DNA of 64,000 bases, from contig NZ_LAKD02000122.1 in assembly GCF_000968685.2 (NCBI RefSeq), forward strand, positions 1-64,000, given 5' to 3'. Below the pieces are notes generated by a model that was not told where the DNA came from, ran no database searches, and saw only the letters and a program-made list of their open reading frames with translations. Made by a program: the position numbers and the translations under genes. Below are positions 1 through 8,090 of this stretch, one piece after another. Source of the DNA: Streptomyces antioxidans. Its GTDB lineage: Bacteria > Actinomycetota > Actinomycetes > Streptomycetales > Streptomycetaceae. Each line of letters opens with the position of its first letter. Positions within the stretch are counted from its first letter, which is position 1.

Positions 1-2
1 TG

Positions 3-110
3 CCGGAGTCGAAGATCGTGGAGACCCTGATCGACGAGGCCATGAAGATCGCCGAGCAGATGGAGAAGGACGGCACCGCCTCCGGCGAGCCCCAGGTCTC
101 TGTCAGCTGA
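3..110 (+). CDS. ispG: IspG (4-hydroxy-3-methylbut-2-enyl diphosphate synthase), 3' end only
   Basis: This is the last 35 codons of an open frame that enters from the left edge and stops with TGA at 108-110. The tail reads PESKIVETLIDEAMKIAEQM and then an acidic, Ser/Gly-rich end, as in actinobacterial IspG (GcpE). IspG is the [4Fe-4S] enzyme of the methylerythritol phosphate isoprenoid pathway that converts MEcPP to HMBPP. None of the catalytic part is in the window. The name rests on this short tail and on position: in Streptomyces the ispG gene lies just upstream of the acetyltransferase and proS genes found next. Confidence 0.7.
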   Translation, partial: PESKIVETLIDEAMKIAEQMEKDGTASGEPQVSVS

Positions 111-119
111 TTTCTCTGA

Positions 120-256
120 GGCTCGGTTCGCCTCCGGGGCGCAAGAGTCTCCCCCAGCTATCGCTGGGAGGTGCCCTGGGCCGGAAGATCCAAGGGACCG
201 GAAGTCCGACGGCGCCCTTCGGCTCGTCCCGGTGCCGTTGGAGGCGAACCCGAGCC
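120..256. repeat. Intergenic inverted-repeat element with nested hairpin
   Basis: Two long arms face each other: 120-135 and 240-256 are reverse complements except for one extra G in the right arm. Between them lies a perfect 6-bp hairpin (arms 153-158 and 163-168, loop TATC). The fold could end ispG transcription. The core around 145-180 resembles a short element I associate with many Streptomyces intergenic regions, so it may be a dispersed repeat. That link is from memory; only the pairing is read from the sequence. Confidence 0.5.
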
Positions 257-356
257 GTCGAAAAGGCGGTGAGGGGCCGCCCTGGCCTGCGCGGTAGAGT
301 CTGGACAATTGACGTCCCCGGCCCGCGGGCCCGCACCACGTGAGGCAGACCAACAC

Positions 357-1202
357 GTGCTGACCACGTCCACCACCAGGGTCCTCGAGCCCCATGAGCT
401 CGACGCGGCCCTTGCGGTGCTCGACCGCGACCCCGTCTCGAACGCCTTCGTGGCCGCCCGCGTCCAGGTCGCCGGCCTGGACCCGTGGCGGCTCGGCGGC
501 GAGATGTGGGGCTGGTACTCCGGCGGACGGCTGGAGTCGCTCTGCTACGCCGGGGCCAACCTCGTACCCATCTGCGCCACCCCCGAGGCCGTGCGCGGCT
601 TCGCCGAACGCGCCCGCCGGGCGGGCCGCCGCTGCTCCTCGATCGTCGGCCCCGCCGAGACCACCGCCGGACTGTGGTCCCTGCTGGAGCCCAGCTGGGG
701 CCCGGCCCGTGAGGTCCGCGCCCGGCAGCCGCTGATGGTCACCAGCTCGATGCCCGTCGGCGTCCCGCCCGATCCGCTGGTGCGCCGCGTCCGCAAGGAC
801 GAGATGGACGTCATCATGCCGGCGTGCGTGGCGATGTTCACCGAGGAGGTCGGCGTCTCCCCGCTCGCGGGCGACGGCGGACTGCTCTACCAGGCGCGGG
901 TCGCCGAGCTCGTCACCGCCGGGCGCTCCTTCGCCCGGGTCGAGGACGGCCGGGTGGTGTTCAAGGCCGAGATCGGCGCGGCCACCCCGCACGCCTGCCA
1001 GATCCAGGGCGTGTGGGTGGCCCCCGAGTACCGCGGCCGCGGCCTGTCCGAGACCGGGATGGCGGCCGTGCTGGGCTATGCGCTGAGCGAGGTCGCCCCG
1101 GTGGTGAGCCTGTACGTCAACGACTTCAACATCGCGGCGCGGGCGGCGTACCGCCGGGTCGGCTTCCGGGAGGTCGGCGCGTTCATGAGTGTGCTGTTCT
1201 GA
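357..1202 (+). CDS. GNAT N-acetyltransferase with N-terminal DUF4081-type domain
   Basis: This 281-residue protein has an N-terminal half of the actinobacterial DUF4081 type (DPVSNAFVAAR, LGGEMWGWYS, SSIVGP near residues 20-110). The C-terminal half is a GNAT fold, with the acetyl-CoA loop in VWVAPEYRGRGLSE and the later NDFNIAARAAYRRVGF helix. The acceptor substrate is unknown. I chose the GTG at 357 because family members start with a similar MLT..TTRVLEP sequence; an in-frame TTG at 309 would add 16 residues. It lies downstream of ispG on the same strand but is separated by a structured 246-bp gap, so it may have its own promoter. Confidence 0.82.
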   Translation: MLTTSTTRVLEPHELDAALAVLDRDPVSNAFVAARVQVAGLDPWRLGGEMWGWYSGGRLESLCYAGANLVPICATPEAVRGFAERARRAGRRCSSIVGPAETTAGLWSLLEPSWGPAREVRARQPLMVTSSMPVGVPPDPLVRRVRKDEMDVIMPACVAMFTEEVGVSPLAGDGGLLYQARVAELVTAGRSFARVEDGRVVFKAEIGAATPHACQIQGVWVAPEYRGRGLSETGMAAVLGYALSEVAPVVSLYVNDFNIAARAAYRRVGFREVGAFMSVLF

Positions 1203-1227
1203 TCGACGGGCCAGTAGGGTGCCGCCC

Positions 1228-1797
1228 ATGCTGCATCTCCCCGGGGGGCGGACCCCGGAACCCGAAGACGTCGTCGTCGGGCCGCTCGACCTCGCCGCGC
1301 GCGTGGACGAAGCGCTCGGCGTCCAGGCCGTCGCCTTCGGGCTGACGGACGAGGAGGTCGGCGTACGGCGCCATATCGTGCTGCGCCACCTCAAGAGCCC
1401 CGGCGCCCGCGCGCTCGGCGCGACCACGCCCTCCGGACGGCTCGTCGGCTTCGTCTACGGCATGCCCAACAACCGCACCCACTGGTGGTCCACGGTCGTC
1501 CAGCCGTATCTGCGCGCGGCCGGGCACGAGGACTGGCTGGACGACTCGTTCGTCATCACCGAGCTCCACGTCCACCCCCAGTACCAGCACCGCGGCATCG
1601 GACGGCAGCTGATCACGACCATCACCGACGGCGCCGACGAGCCGCGCTCGATCCTGTCCGCGATCGACACCGAGAGCCCGGCCCGCGCGCTCTACCGCTC
1701 ACTGGGGTACGCCGACCTCGCCCGCCCGGTGCTCTTCCCGAGCGCCCCGAGCCCGTACGCCGTGATGGGAGCCCTCCTGCCGCTGCGCCACCGCTAG
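1228..1797 (+). CDS. GNAT family N-acetyltransferase
   Basis: The 189-residue protein carries a single GNAT domain. The coenzyme A binding loop is ITELHVHPQYQHRGIGRQL near residues 110-128, and the C-terminal helix SPARALYRSLGYADL is typical of the fold. The acceptor substrate cannot be inferred. The ATG at 1228 follows TAGGG by about 8 bases; an upstream in-frame codon at 1189 would overlap the previous gene and is less likely. It lies 25 bases after the first acetyltransferase, so the two are probably co-transcribed. The two proteins are only distantly similar, so this is not a recent duplication. Confidence 0.85.
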   Translation: MLHLPGGRTPEPEDVVVGPLDLAARVDEALGVQAVAFGLTDEEVGVRRHIVLRHLKSPGARALGATTPSGRLVGFVYGMPNNRTHWWSTVVQPYLRAAGHEDWLDDSFVITELHVHPQYQHRGIGRQLITTITDGADEPRSILSAIDTESPARALYRSLGYADLARPVLFPSAPSPYAVMGALLPLRHR

Positions 1798-1813
1798 GGA
1801 GACGCTTACGCAT

Positions 1814-1843
1814 TTCCGGGAAGCCAGCCGGTGCGGCTAACCT
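1814..1843 (+). promoter_or_regulatory. Candidate proS promoter
   Basis: A -35-like TTCCGG (1814-1819) and a -10-like TAACCT (1838-1843) are separated by 18 bases and lie 34 bases before the proS start. The -10 fits the TAnnnT pattern of the main Streptomyces sigma factor; the -35 is weak. Confidence 0.3.
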
Positions 1844-1876
1844 CCTGACCATCCCATCGCACGCAGGAGAGACCCC

Positions 1877-3592
1877 ATGGCCCACGCCGTCAACGTCCAG
1901 CGCATGTCCACGATGATGCTGAAGACGCTGCGCGAAGACCCGGCGGACGCCGAGACCGCCAGCCACAAGCTGCTGGTCCGCGCCGGGTACGTCCGCCGCG
2001 CCGCCGCGGGCATCTGGACCTGGCTGCCGATCGGCAAGAAGGTCCTGGAGAACGTCTCGCGGATCGTCCGTGAGGAGATGGACGCCATCGGCGCCCAGGA
2101 GGTCCTGCTGCCCGCCCTGCTGCCCCGCGAGCCCTACGAGACGAGCGGCCGCTGGGACGAGTACGGCGATCTGCTCTTCCGGATCAAGGACCGCAAGGGC
2201 GCCGACTACCTCCTCGGCCCGACCCATGAGGAGATCTTCGCCCTGACGGTCAAGGACCAGTGCACGTCGTACAAGGACCTGCCGGTCATGCTCTACCAGA
2301 TCCAGACCAAGTACCGGGACGAGGCCCGCCCCCGCTCCGGTGTGCTGCGCGGGCGCGAGTTCCTGATGAAGGACTCGTACTCCTTCGACACCACCGACGA
2401 GGGCCTTGCCGAGTCCTACCGGCTGCACCGCGAGGCATACCAGCGGATCTTCCAGCGCCTCGGCCTGGACTACCGCATCGTCTCCGCGGTCTCCGGCGCG
2501 ATGGGCGGCTCGGCCTCCGAGGAGTTCCTGGCCCCGGCGGAGGCCGGTGAGGACACCTTCGTCGACTGTCCGAACTGCGACTACGCCGCGAACACCGAGG
2601 CCGTCACGGTGACCGTGCCGCCGGTCGAGGGCGCCGCGCACGGCCCCGTCGAGGAGCTGGACACCCCCGACACCCCGACCATCGAGTCGCTGGCCGGCCA
2701 CCTCGGCGTCCCGGCCTCAGCCACCCTGAAGAACCTCCTGGTCAAGGTCGACGGCGAGATCACCGCGGTGGGCGTCCCCGGCGACCGCGAGGTGGACCTG
2801 GGCAAGCTGGGCGAGCACCTCGCCCCGGCCGTCGTCGAGCTCGTCACGGCCGAGGACTTCGAGGGCCGTCCCGAGCTGGTGCGCGGCTACGTCGGCCCGC
2901 AGGGCCTGGCGGGCAAGTCCTTCCGCTACATCGCCGACCCGCGCGTCGCCCCCGGCACCGCCTGGATCACCGGCGCCAACAAGCCCGACACCCACGCGCG
3001 CGACGTGGTCTGCGGCCGTGACTTCGAGGTCGACGAGTACCTGGACGTCGTCGTGGTCGAGCCGGGCGACCCCTGCCCCCGCTGCGGTGCGGGCATCGAG
3101 CTGGACCGGGCGATCGAGATCGGCCACATCTTCCAGCTCGGCCGCAAGTACGCCGACGCCTTCCAGCTCGATGTGCTCGGCCAGAACGGCAAGCCCGCGC
3201 GGGTCACGATGGGCTCGTACGGCGTCGGAGTCTCCCGCGCCGTCGCCGCCCTCGCCGAGCAGACCCACGACGAGTCCGGCCTCTGCTGGCCCCGCGAGGT
3301 CGCCCCGGCCGACGTCCACATCGTCGCGGCGGGCAAGGCCCTCCAGACCGAGGTGGCACTCGACCTCGCCGAGAGGCTGGGCACGGCGGGCCTGCGCGTC
3401 ATGGTCGACGACCGCGCCGGTGTCTCGCCGGGCGTGAAGTTCACCGACTCCGAGCTGATCGGCGTCCCGACCATCCTGGTCGTGGGCCGCGGCGCGAAGG
3501 ACGGCGTCGTCGAGCTGAAGGACCGCCGTACGGGCGAGCGCGAGGACCTTCCCATCGACGAGGCCATCGCCCGCCTCACCGCCACCGACTGA
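1877..3592 (+). CDS. proS: Prolyl-tRNA synthetase (bacterial type)
   Basis: This 571-residue class II aminoacyl-tRNA synthetase charges tRNA-Pro with proline. Motif 1 lies in the N-terminal quarter (AAAGIWTWLPIGKKVLENV and the following helix). Motif 2 includes YRDEARPRSGVLRGREFLMKD, and motif 3 includes GSYGVGVSRAVAAL. The large insertion between motifs 2 and 3 (about residues 225-400) is the YbaK-like editing domain of the bacterial-type ProRS, which removes mischarged alanine. The C-terminal anticodon-binding domain follows from about residue 470. Length is normal for the family. ATG at 1877 follows a good AGGAGA. A strong hairpin follows the gene, before the convergent kinase-like gene. 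Confidence 0.96.
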   Translation: MAHAVNVQRMSTMMLKTLREDPADAETASHKLLVRAGYVRRAAAGIWTWLPIGKKVLENVSRIVREEMDAIGAQEVLLPALLPREPYETSGRWDEYGDLLFRIKDRKGADYLLGPTHEEIFALTVKDQCTSYKDLPVMLYQIQTKYRDEARPRSGVLRGREFLMKDSYSFDTTDEGLAESYRLHREAYQRIFQRLGLDYRIVSAVSGAMGGSASEEFLAPAEAGEDTFVDCPNCDYAANTEAVTVTVPPVEGAAHGPVEELDTPDTPTIESLAGHLGVPASATLKNLLVKVDGEITAVGVPGDREVDLGKLGEHLAPAVVELVTAEDFEGRPELVRGYVGPQGLAGKSFRYIADPRVAPGTAWITGANKPDTHARDVVCGRDFEVDEYLDVVVVEPGDPCPRCGAGIELDRAIEIGHIFQLGRKYADAFQLDVLGQNGKPARVTMGSYGVGVSRAVAALAEQTHDESGLCWPREVAPADVHIVAAGKALQTEVALDLAERLGTAGLRVMVDDRAGVSPGVKFTDSELIGVPTILVVGRGAKDGVVELKDRRTGEREDLPIDEAIARLTATD

Positions 3593-3608
3593 CGGCAGCG
3601 GCGGCGCC

Positions 3609-3631
3609 GGGGGGCGGAGCCCGCGCCCCCC
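3609..3631. terminator. Bidirectional terminator between proS and the minus-strand cluster
   Basis: An 8-bp perfect GC stem (3609-3616 with 3624-3631, 7-base loop) sits just after the proS stop and before the stop of the convergent gene ending at 3695. It lacks a long U tract, as is usual in Streptomyces. Confidence 0.6.
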
Positions 3632-3694
3632 GCTGCTCCCTCACGCCGTGGGCGACGGGACGAAAGCCGCACCCGGCCGGGCCGGGGCGCCCCC

Positions 3695-4636
3695 TCAGAG
3701 CCAGCCCGCGAACTCCAGCAGCAGCTCGGCGCGGCGGTGGTCGCCCGCGGCGGCGTGGCGCAGGCCCGTCTCGACGGCGCGGCAGAGGGACCAGCCGCGC
3801 AGCCGGTCACGGTCGGCCTCCAGGGAATCCGCCAGCTTCGCCACCCGGCGGCGCGCGGCCGCGGCCGGGCCGGGCCCCGCGGCCAGGTCCTCGCAGCGGT
3901 CGAGCACCAGCCGCGCCAGGTCGTACGCGCGCTCGCCCACGACCGGCGCCGGGCCCACCGCGAGCCAGGGCGCGCGCTCCCCGGCCAGCACCTTCCCCTG
4001 CCGGAAGGCGCCGTGCAGCAGCACCTCCTCGGGCGGCCCGGCGGGCAGCGCGGCCCGCAGCTCCAGCGCCTCGTCGGTGAGCGGGCGGGCGTCCGCCGCC
4101 CAGTCCCCGGCGCCGAGCACCCGCAGGATCTCCCGCTCCTCCGCCGTGCGCCCGGTGACCGACGGGAACGGATGCCCCTCGGGCGGCGGCACCCACAGCC
4201 GCCGCACCGTGCCCGCCGCCTCCAGCAACGCCTTCGGCTCGGGCAGCGAGCGCAGCGACACCGCGCCGTGCAGCCGCTCGAGCAGCAGCGCACCGGTGCC
4301 CGGGTCGGCGCGCAGCAGCCGGGCCGCGCCCCAGCCGTTCCAGTGCGCGAGGGCGGCCCGCTCACGGTCCGCGTCCGGGCCGGGGACCGGGAACTTCAGC
4401 GCCGCCGGAGTGCCGTCCGCCTGCCGTACGAGCGCCACGAGCCCGTGCCGCCCTCCGGGTGCCGCGACCCGCTCCAGGGTCAGCTCCCAGGCCGCCAGCT
4501 GCCGCCCGGCCGTCCCGGGGAGGGCGTCCAGCCAGCTCCGCACGGCGCTCGTGGGGTCGTCGCTCAGCGCGTCCAGAAGCCGCTTCGGCACCGTGACGCG
4601 GTCCGTATCGCCGCCGGGCCGTGGTGCCGATGCCAT
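3695..4636 (-). CDS. APH/hydroxyurea-type kinase-fold protein lacking catalytic aspartates (probable pseudokinase)
   Basis: The 313-residue protein follows the layout of the aminoglycoside/hydroxyurea phosphotransferase family: an N-lobe with a conserved Lys (PAALKFPVPG, then DRERAAL), hinge text LLLERLHGAVSL, and the C-lobe core. The catalytic loop near residue 208 reads LLHGAFRQGKVL where the family has HGDxHxGNVL, so the catalytic Asp is Ala and the metal-binding Asn is Lys. The second metal-binding Asp (family IDPK) is missing from LAVGPAPVVGERAYDLA near residue 225. Both residues needed for phosphotransfer are gone while the fold and length are kept, so antibiotic phosphorylation is unlikely. 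ATG 4636 gives a 31-base gap after the upstream gene; an earlier start at 4687 would overlap it. It is last in a three-gene minus-strand cluster. Confidence 0.78.
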   Translation of the reverse strand: MASAPRPGGDTDRVTVPKRLLDALSDDPTSAVRSWLDALPGTAGRQLAAWELTLERVAAPGGRHGLVALVRQADGTPAALKFPVPGPDADRERAALAHWNGWGAARLLRADPGTGALLLERLHGAVSLRSLPEPKALLEAAGTVRRLWVPPPEGHPFPSVTGRTAEEREILRVLGAGDWAADARPLTDEALELRAALPAGPPEEVLLHGAFRQGKVLAGERAPWLAVGPAPVVGERAYDLARLVLDRCEDLAAGPGPAAAARRRVAKLADSLEADRDRLRGWSLCRAVETGLRHAAAGDHRRAELLLEFAGWL

Positions 4637-4667
4637 CTCCGAGCCGTCCCCTCCGCCGTCAGTGACG

Positions 4668-5171
4668 TCACACGCCGTCCGACCCACCGCTCGGCGCCGC
4701 CGACGGACTGGCCGGCGCGGCGCGTTCGGTGAGCCCAGGGAAGGCTACGCCGCCGCCCCGCCAGCGCACCGCCCGGACCGCCGCCTCCCGCAGCGCGCCC
4801 GCCGCCTGGCGGCGCAGCGATCCGGCCGAGGCGCGCACGAGATCGGCGTAGACGGCGGCGACCCGGTTCTCCAGCTCGGCCGCGAGCCGCACCGCGGCGG
4901 GCGCGTCCGGCACCGCGAAGGGCAGGGCGTAGGCGGGCGCCGCGCTGGTGGGGCGGCCGCCGAGGTCGCGCACGGTGCGGGCGAGGTCGTCCCGGCGCGC
5001 GCGGTGCGCGGCGTAGCCCTCGCGCGCCTCCGCGAGCCGGTCGTCGCCGATCCGCCCGCCGACGACGCCGTAGCCGTACACCGCGGCGTGCTCGGCGGCG
5101 AGCGCCGCCTGCGCGGCCCTGAGCGCCGCGGCGCGTTCGCCGACGGCCGGACGGTCTGCTCGAGCGGCCAT
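4668..5171 (-). CDS. Ferritin-like DUF4439-type protein
   Basis: This 167-residue, Ala/Arg-rich, almost wholly helical protein fits the ferritin-like DUF4439 family of actinobacteria: paired helices with AALAAEHAAVYGYGVVGG near the N-terminus and RLAAELENRVAAVYADLVR near residues 95-113. The Glu/His in the first helix and the Glu in the third could bind metal, but that is inference. There is no signal peptide, so it is probably cytoplasmic. The start ATG at 5171 follows GAAGGGG. It lies between the Tat lipoprotein gene (33-base gap) and the kinase-like gene (31-base gap), so the three are probably one transcript. Specific role unknown. Confidence 0.72.
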   Translation of the reverse strand: MAARADRPAVGERAAALRAAQAALAAEHAAVYGYGVVGGRIGDDRLAEAREGYAAHRARRDDLARTVRDLGGRPTSAAPAYALPFAVPDAPAAVRLAAELENRVAAVYADLVRASAGSLRRQAAGALREAAVRAVRWRGGGVAFPGLTERAAPASPSAAPSGGSDGV

Positions 5172-5204
5172 GTCAGTACCCCTTCCCGGTGGTCCCGAGC
5201 GTGA

Positions 5205-5849
5205 TCACGAGTCCGTGTCGCGCTGCGTGAGGAGATACACGTGGGCGGCGCCGCAGGCCGCGACGGAGGCCAGCAGCCGGGCCAGTTCGGGCGGTGCGGT
5301 GGCGAGCGCGGCGGTGCGGGTGTCGGCGGTCTGGCGCTCGGCCTGGGCGAGGGCGGCCAGGGCCCGCTTCTCGTCCTTCGGGACCTCCGGCATCCGCCGC
5401 CCGCCCGCCGAGGGTGAGCGCGACGCGGTCGCGGAGGGGGAGGGGGACCGGCCCTTGGCGGTGAAGACCGCGACGTGCCGGGCCGTCTCCTCCCGCAGCG
5501 GCGCCAGCCGTTCCGCGAGGTCGGGATGCGTGTCCACGGTCGCGTCGTAGCGCGCGAGGAGCGCGGTGGAGTCCCGCGCGCCCCGCGCCCGCAACAGCGC
5601 GACGTCCGCCCCGCCGTCCGCCTCGCGCCGGGACTCGGGCTCGTCGGAGCAGCCGCTCAGCAGCGCGACGGCCCCCAGCGCCCCGCCGCCCAGCAGCAGA
5701 CTCCGCCGCCGGGTCACCGGGGCGGTGCGGTCCGAAGAGCCGGCGGACGCCGGAGTGCCGGCGGACGCGGCAGAGACGGCAGACGCCGAAGGCACCGCGG
5801 ACGCGGCAGGCGCGGTGGTGGCACGGGGCGGGGGAGTGGTGATCGACAC
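5205..5849 (-). CDS. Tat-exported lipoprotein with ferritin-like C-terminal region
   Basis: The 214-residue protein has an Ala/Ser/Thr-rich N-terminus, then a twin-arginine signal (TRRRSLLLGGGALGAVAL) ending in the lipobox LLSGC near residue 68. It should be Tat-exported and lipid-anchored outside the membrane. The rest is helical (ALLARYDATVDTHPDLAERL, ARHVAVF), interrupted by a Ser/Pro-rich loop near residues 130-155, and resembles the ferritin-like fold of the next gene. The GTG start at 5849 follows AAAGAGGA; a longer frame to 6014 has no comparable ribosome binding site and would run into the rimP promoter region. The gene is divergent from rimP. A role in metal or redox handling is only a guess. 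Confidence 0.72.
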   Translation of the reverse strand: MSITTPPPRATTAPAASAVPSASAVSAASAGTPASAGSSDRTAPVTRRRSLLLGGGALGAVALLSGCSDEPESRREADGGADVALLRARGARDSTALLARYDATVDTHPDLAERLAPLREETARHVAVFTAKGRSPSPSATASRSPSAGGRRMPEVPKDEKRALAALAQAERQTADTRTAALATAPPELARLLASVAACGAAHVYLLTQRDTDS

Positions 5850-6034
5850 GTTCCTCTTTCCGGGCTGCGGCCGCTCCCGGCCGCCGGTAGTGATCACAGC
5901 AGGCGAGCGTACCCGCGCCGAGCCCGTCTGCCCGGCAGCGGCCACCGAATCGTCAGCCCGCGGCCGGAACGGATAGGCTTTGACCTGACACGCGACCTTC
6001 CCACAACAGCACACGCGGCCGAGGAGTCACCCGG

Positions 6035-6559
6035 ATGAGCACCACCCAGAGCGAGAGGCTGCGCGGACTGCTGGAACCGCTCGTCAGCGCGCGGGACCTG
6101 GATCTGGAAGAGGTCGAGGTGACCCCGGCCGGGCGGCGGCGCGTGCTGAGAGTGGTCGTGGACTCCGACGACGGCGTGCAGCTGGACACGTGTGCGGAGC
6201 TGAGCCGGGACATCTCCAAGACCCTCGACGACACGGACGCCATGGGCCAGACCCCGTACGTCCTCGAGGTCACCTCTCCCGGCGCCGAGCGCCCCCTGAC
6301 CGAGCCGCGCCACTACCGCCGTGCCACCGGCCGCCTCATGCGGGCGCGCCTCGGCGACGGCGGCGAGCTGGTGGCCCGGATCGTCTCGGTGGACGACGAG
6401 GGTCTCGATCTGGAAGTTCCCGGTGTGAAGGGGCGCAAGCCCACTGCCAGGCGGCTGGCCTTCGAGGAGATCTCCAAGGCCCGGGTGGAGATCGAGTTCA
6501 ACCGCAAGCCCGCGGACACGACCGCGGGCGACGGCGACGAGAGCAAAGAGGAGGCGTAG
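6035..6559 (+). CDS. rimP: Ribosome maturation factor RimP
   Basis: RimP helps assemble the 30S subunit. The 174-residue protein has the expected alpha/beta N-terminal domain (LEEVEVTPAGRRRVLRVVVD, DTCAELSRDISKTLD, YVLEVTSPGAERPL) and a C-terminal SH3-like barrel from about residue 95. A charged tail with DGDESKEEA follows. ATG 6035 is preceded by GAGGAG. It heads the rimP-nusA-ylxR-infB-rbfA-truB order usual in bacteria; nusA begins 3 bases after its stop, implying translational coupling. Confidence 0.95.
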   Translation: MSTTQSERLRGLLEPLVSARDLDLEEVEVTPAGRRRVLRVVVDSDDGVQLDTCAELSRDISKTLDDTDAMGQTPYVLEVTSPGAERPLTEPRHYRRATGRLMRARLGDGGELVARIVSVDDEGLDLEVPGVKGRKPTARRLAFEEISKARVEIEFNRKPADTTAGDGDESKEEA

Positions 6560-6561
6560 CC

Positions 6562-7554
6562 GTGGACATCGACATGAGTGCCCTGCGGGGTCTGGTGCGA
6601 GAGAAGGAGATCTCCTTCGACCTGCTGGTCGAGGCGATCGAATCGGCCCTCCTCATCGCCTATCACCGCACCGAGGGAAGTCGCCGCCGGGCCCGGGTGG
6701 AGCTCAACCGCGACACCGGCCATGTGACCGTGTGGGCCCGCGAGGACGACGAGGACCTGGCGGAGGGGCAGGAGCCCCAGGAGTTCGACGACACCCCGTC
6801 CGGTTTCGGCCGGATCGCCGCGATGACCGCGAAGCAGGTCATCCTGCAGCGGCTGCGGGACGCCGAGGAGGAGATCACCTTCGGCGAGTACGCGGGGCGG
6901 GAGGGCGATGTCGTCGCCGGTGTCGTCCAGCAGGGCAAGGACCCCAAGAACGTGCTGGTGGACATCGGCCGGCTGGAGGCGATCCTGCCGGTGCAGGAGC
7001 AGGTCCCGGGCGAGGACTACGCCCATGGCACCCGGCTGCGCACGTACGTCGTACGCGTCGTCAAGGGCGTGCGCGGACCGTCGGTGACCCTTTCGCGTAC
7101 GCATCCCAATCTGGTCAAGAAGTTGTTCGCGCTCGAGGTGCCGGAGATCGCGGACGGTTCGGTGGAGATCGCGGCGATCGCCCGCGAGGCGGGCCACCGC
7201 ACCAAGATCGCGGTCCGGTCCACCCGTGCCGGGCTGAACGCCAAGGGGGCGTGCATCGGCCCGATGGGCGGACGGGTCCGCAGCGTGATGGCCGAGCTGC
7301 ACGGCGAGAAGATCGACATCGTCGACTGGTCGGACGACCCCGCTGAGCTGGTGGCGAACGCGCTGTCACCCGCGCGGGTGAGCAAGGTCGAGGTGGTCGA
7401 CCTGGCGGCCCGCTCGGCCCGGGTCACCGTGCCCGACTACCAGCTGTCGCTCGCCATCGGCAAGGAGGGGCAGAACGCCCGGCTGGCGGCGCGGCTGACC
7501 GGCTGGCGGATCGACATCCGGCCGGACACCGAGCAGTCGGGTGATCAAGGCTGA
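6562..7554 (+). CDS. nusA: Transcription termination/antitermination factor NusA
   Basis: NusA binds RNA polymerase and nascent RNA and tunes pausing, termination and rRNA antitermination. The 330-residue protein has the N-terminal polymerase-binding domain, an S1 domain around EGDVVAGVVQQGKDPKNVLV, and two KH domains (GACIGPMGGRVRSVMAEL; SLAIGKEGQNARLAARLTG). It ends shortly after KH2 and lacks the acidic repeats of the E. coli protein, which is normal for actinobacteria. The GTG at 6562 follows AAAGAGGAGG and lies 3 bases after the rimP stop; ATG 6574 is an alternative. Confidence 0.95.
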   Translation: MDIDMSALRGLVREKEISFDLLVEAIESALLIAYHRTEGSRRRARVELNRDTGHVTVWAREDDEDLAEGQEPQEFDDTPSGFGRIAAMTAKQVILQRLRDAEEEITFGEYAGREGDVVAGVVQQGKDPKNVLVDIGRLEAILPVQEQVPGEDYAHGTRLRTYVVRVVKGVRGPSVTLSRTHPNLVKKLFALEVPEIADGSVEIAAIAREAGHRTKIAVRSTRAGLNAKGACIGPMGGRVRSVMAELHGEKIDIVDWSDDPAELVANALSPARVSKVEVVDLAARSARVTVPDYQLSLAIGKEGQNARLAARLTGWRIDIRPDTEQSGDQG

Positions 7555-7650
7555 TTCCGGTCGGATCCCCCGGGATCCGGGCTAAATCGAGTGACGGTTC
7601 GATCACTCCCCCCAAGGGGTGAGGTCGGTACGGGGAGGTAGACTTAACCA

Positions 7651-7938
7651 GTGTCTGGCCGCACGCGAGCTGGTGCCTGCCCTGAGAGAACCTGTGTGGG
7701 ATGCCGGGATCGGGCGGCCAAGATCGATCTGCTGCGCATTGTGCTGGTCGAGGGTGTTTGTGTCCCCGACCGGCGCGGTACGCTCCCCGGTCGGGGTGCT
7801 TATGTTCACCCCACACGGGTCTGCCTTGACCTGGCGGTTCGCCGCCGGGCCTTTTCCCGGGCCTTCAGGGGGCCGGGAGCGCTCGACACCACGGCGCTCC
7901 GCCGGTTTGTCGAGCGGGGTGAACAGGCGACACCCTGA
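7651..7938 (+). CDS. ylxR: YlxR family RNA-binding protein (DUF448)
   Basis: This 95-residue basic protein belongs to the YlxR/DUF448 family, nearly always encoded between nusA and infB. The signature RTCVGCRDRAAK lies near residues 13-24, followed by the GRGAYVHPTRVCLDLAVRRRAF core. Family members bind nucleic acid, and YlxR has been linked to transcription and RNase P control in some bacteria; no specific role can be assigned here. GTG 7651 follows GGAGGT by about 11 bases. The 96-bp gap from nusA holds a compact inverted repeat (8-bp arms flanking CC, near 7562-7579). Confidence 0.9.
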   Translation: MSGRTRAGACPERTCVGCRDRAAKIDLLRIVLVEGVCVPDRRGTLPGRGAYVHPTRVCLDLAVRRRAFSRAFRGPGALDTTALRRFVERGEQATP

Positions 7939-8008
7939 GTAGTTGAAAGAACGGCACGGGACACCGTGCGGTCAGGTACCTCGCGAGTCGGAAGTAGGTC
8001 GAGATTGC

Positions 8009-8041
8009 GATGAGCACTCGATGAGTACGCGATGAGTACGC
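8009..8041 (+). repeat. Three-copy 11-bp tandem repeat in the infB leader
   Basis: Three head-to-tail 11-mers (8009-8019, 8020-8030, 8031-8041) lie in the 152-bp leader of infB. The last two, GATGAGTACGC, are identical; the first differs in three bases. Two small hairpins flank them, GCACGG/CCGTGC upstream and GTCCGG/CCGGAC just before the ribosome binding site. Confidence 0.7.
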
Positions 8042-8090
8042 CCATGAAGTAGCGACGGTCCGGCGACAACCCGGACCTAAAAGGAGCGAA

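Noticed and set aside
3695..4636. Aminoglycoside resistance enzyme
   Set aside because: Both catalytic aspartates of the phosphotransferase family are missing.
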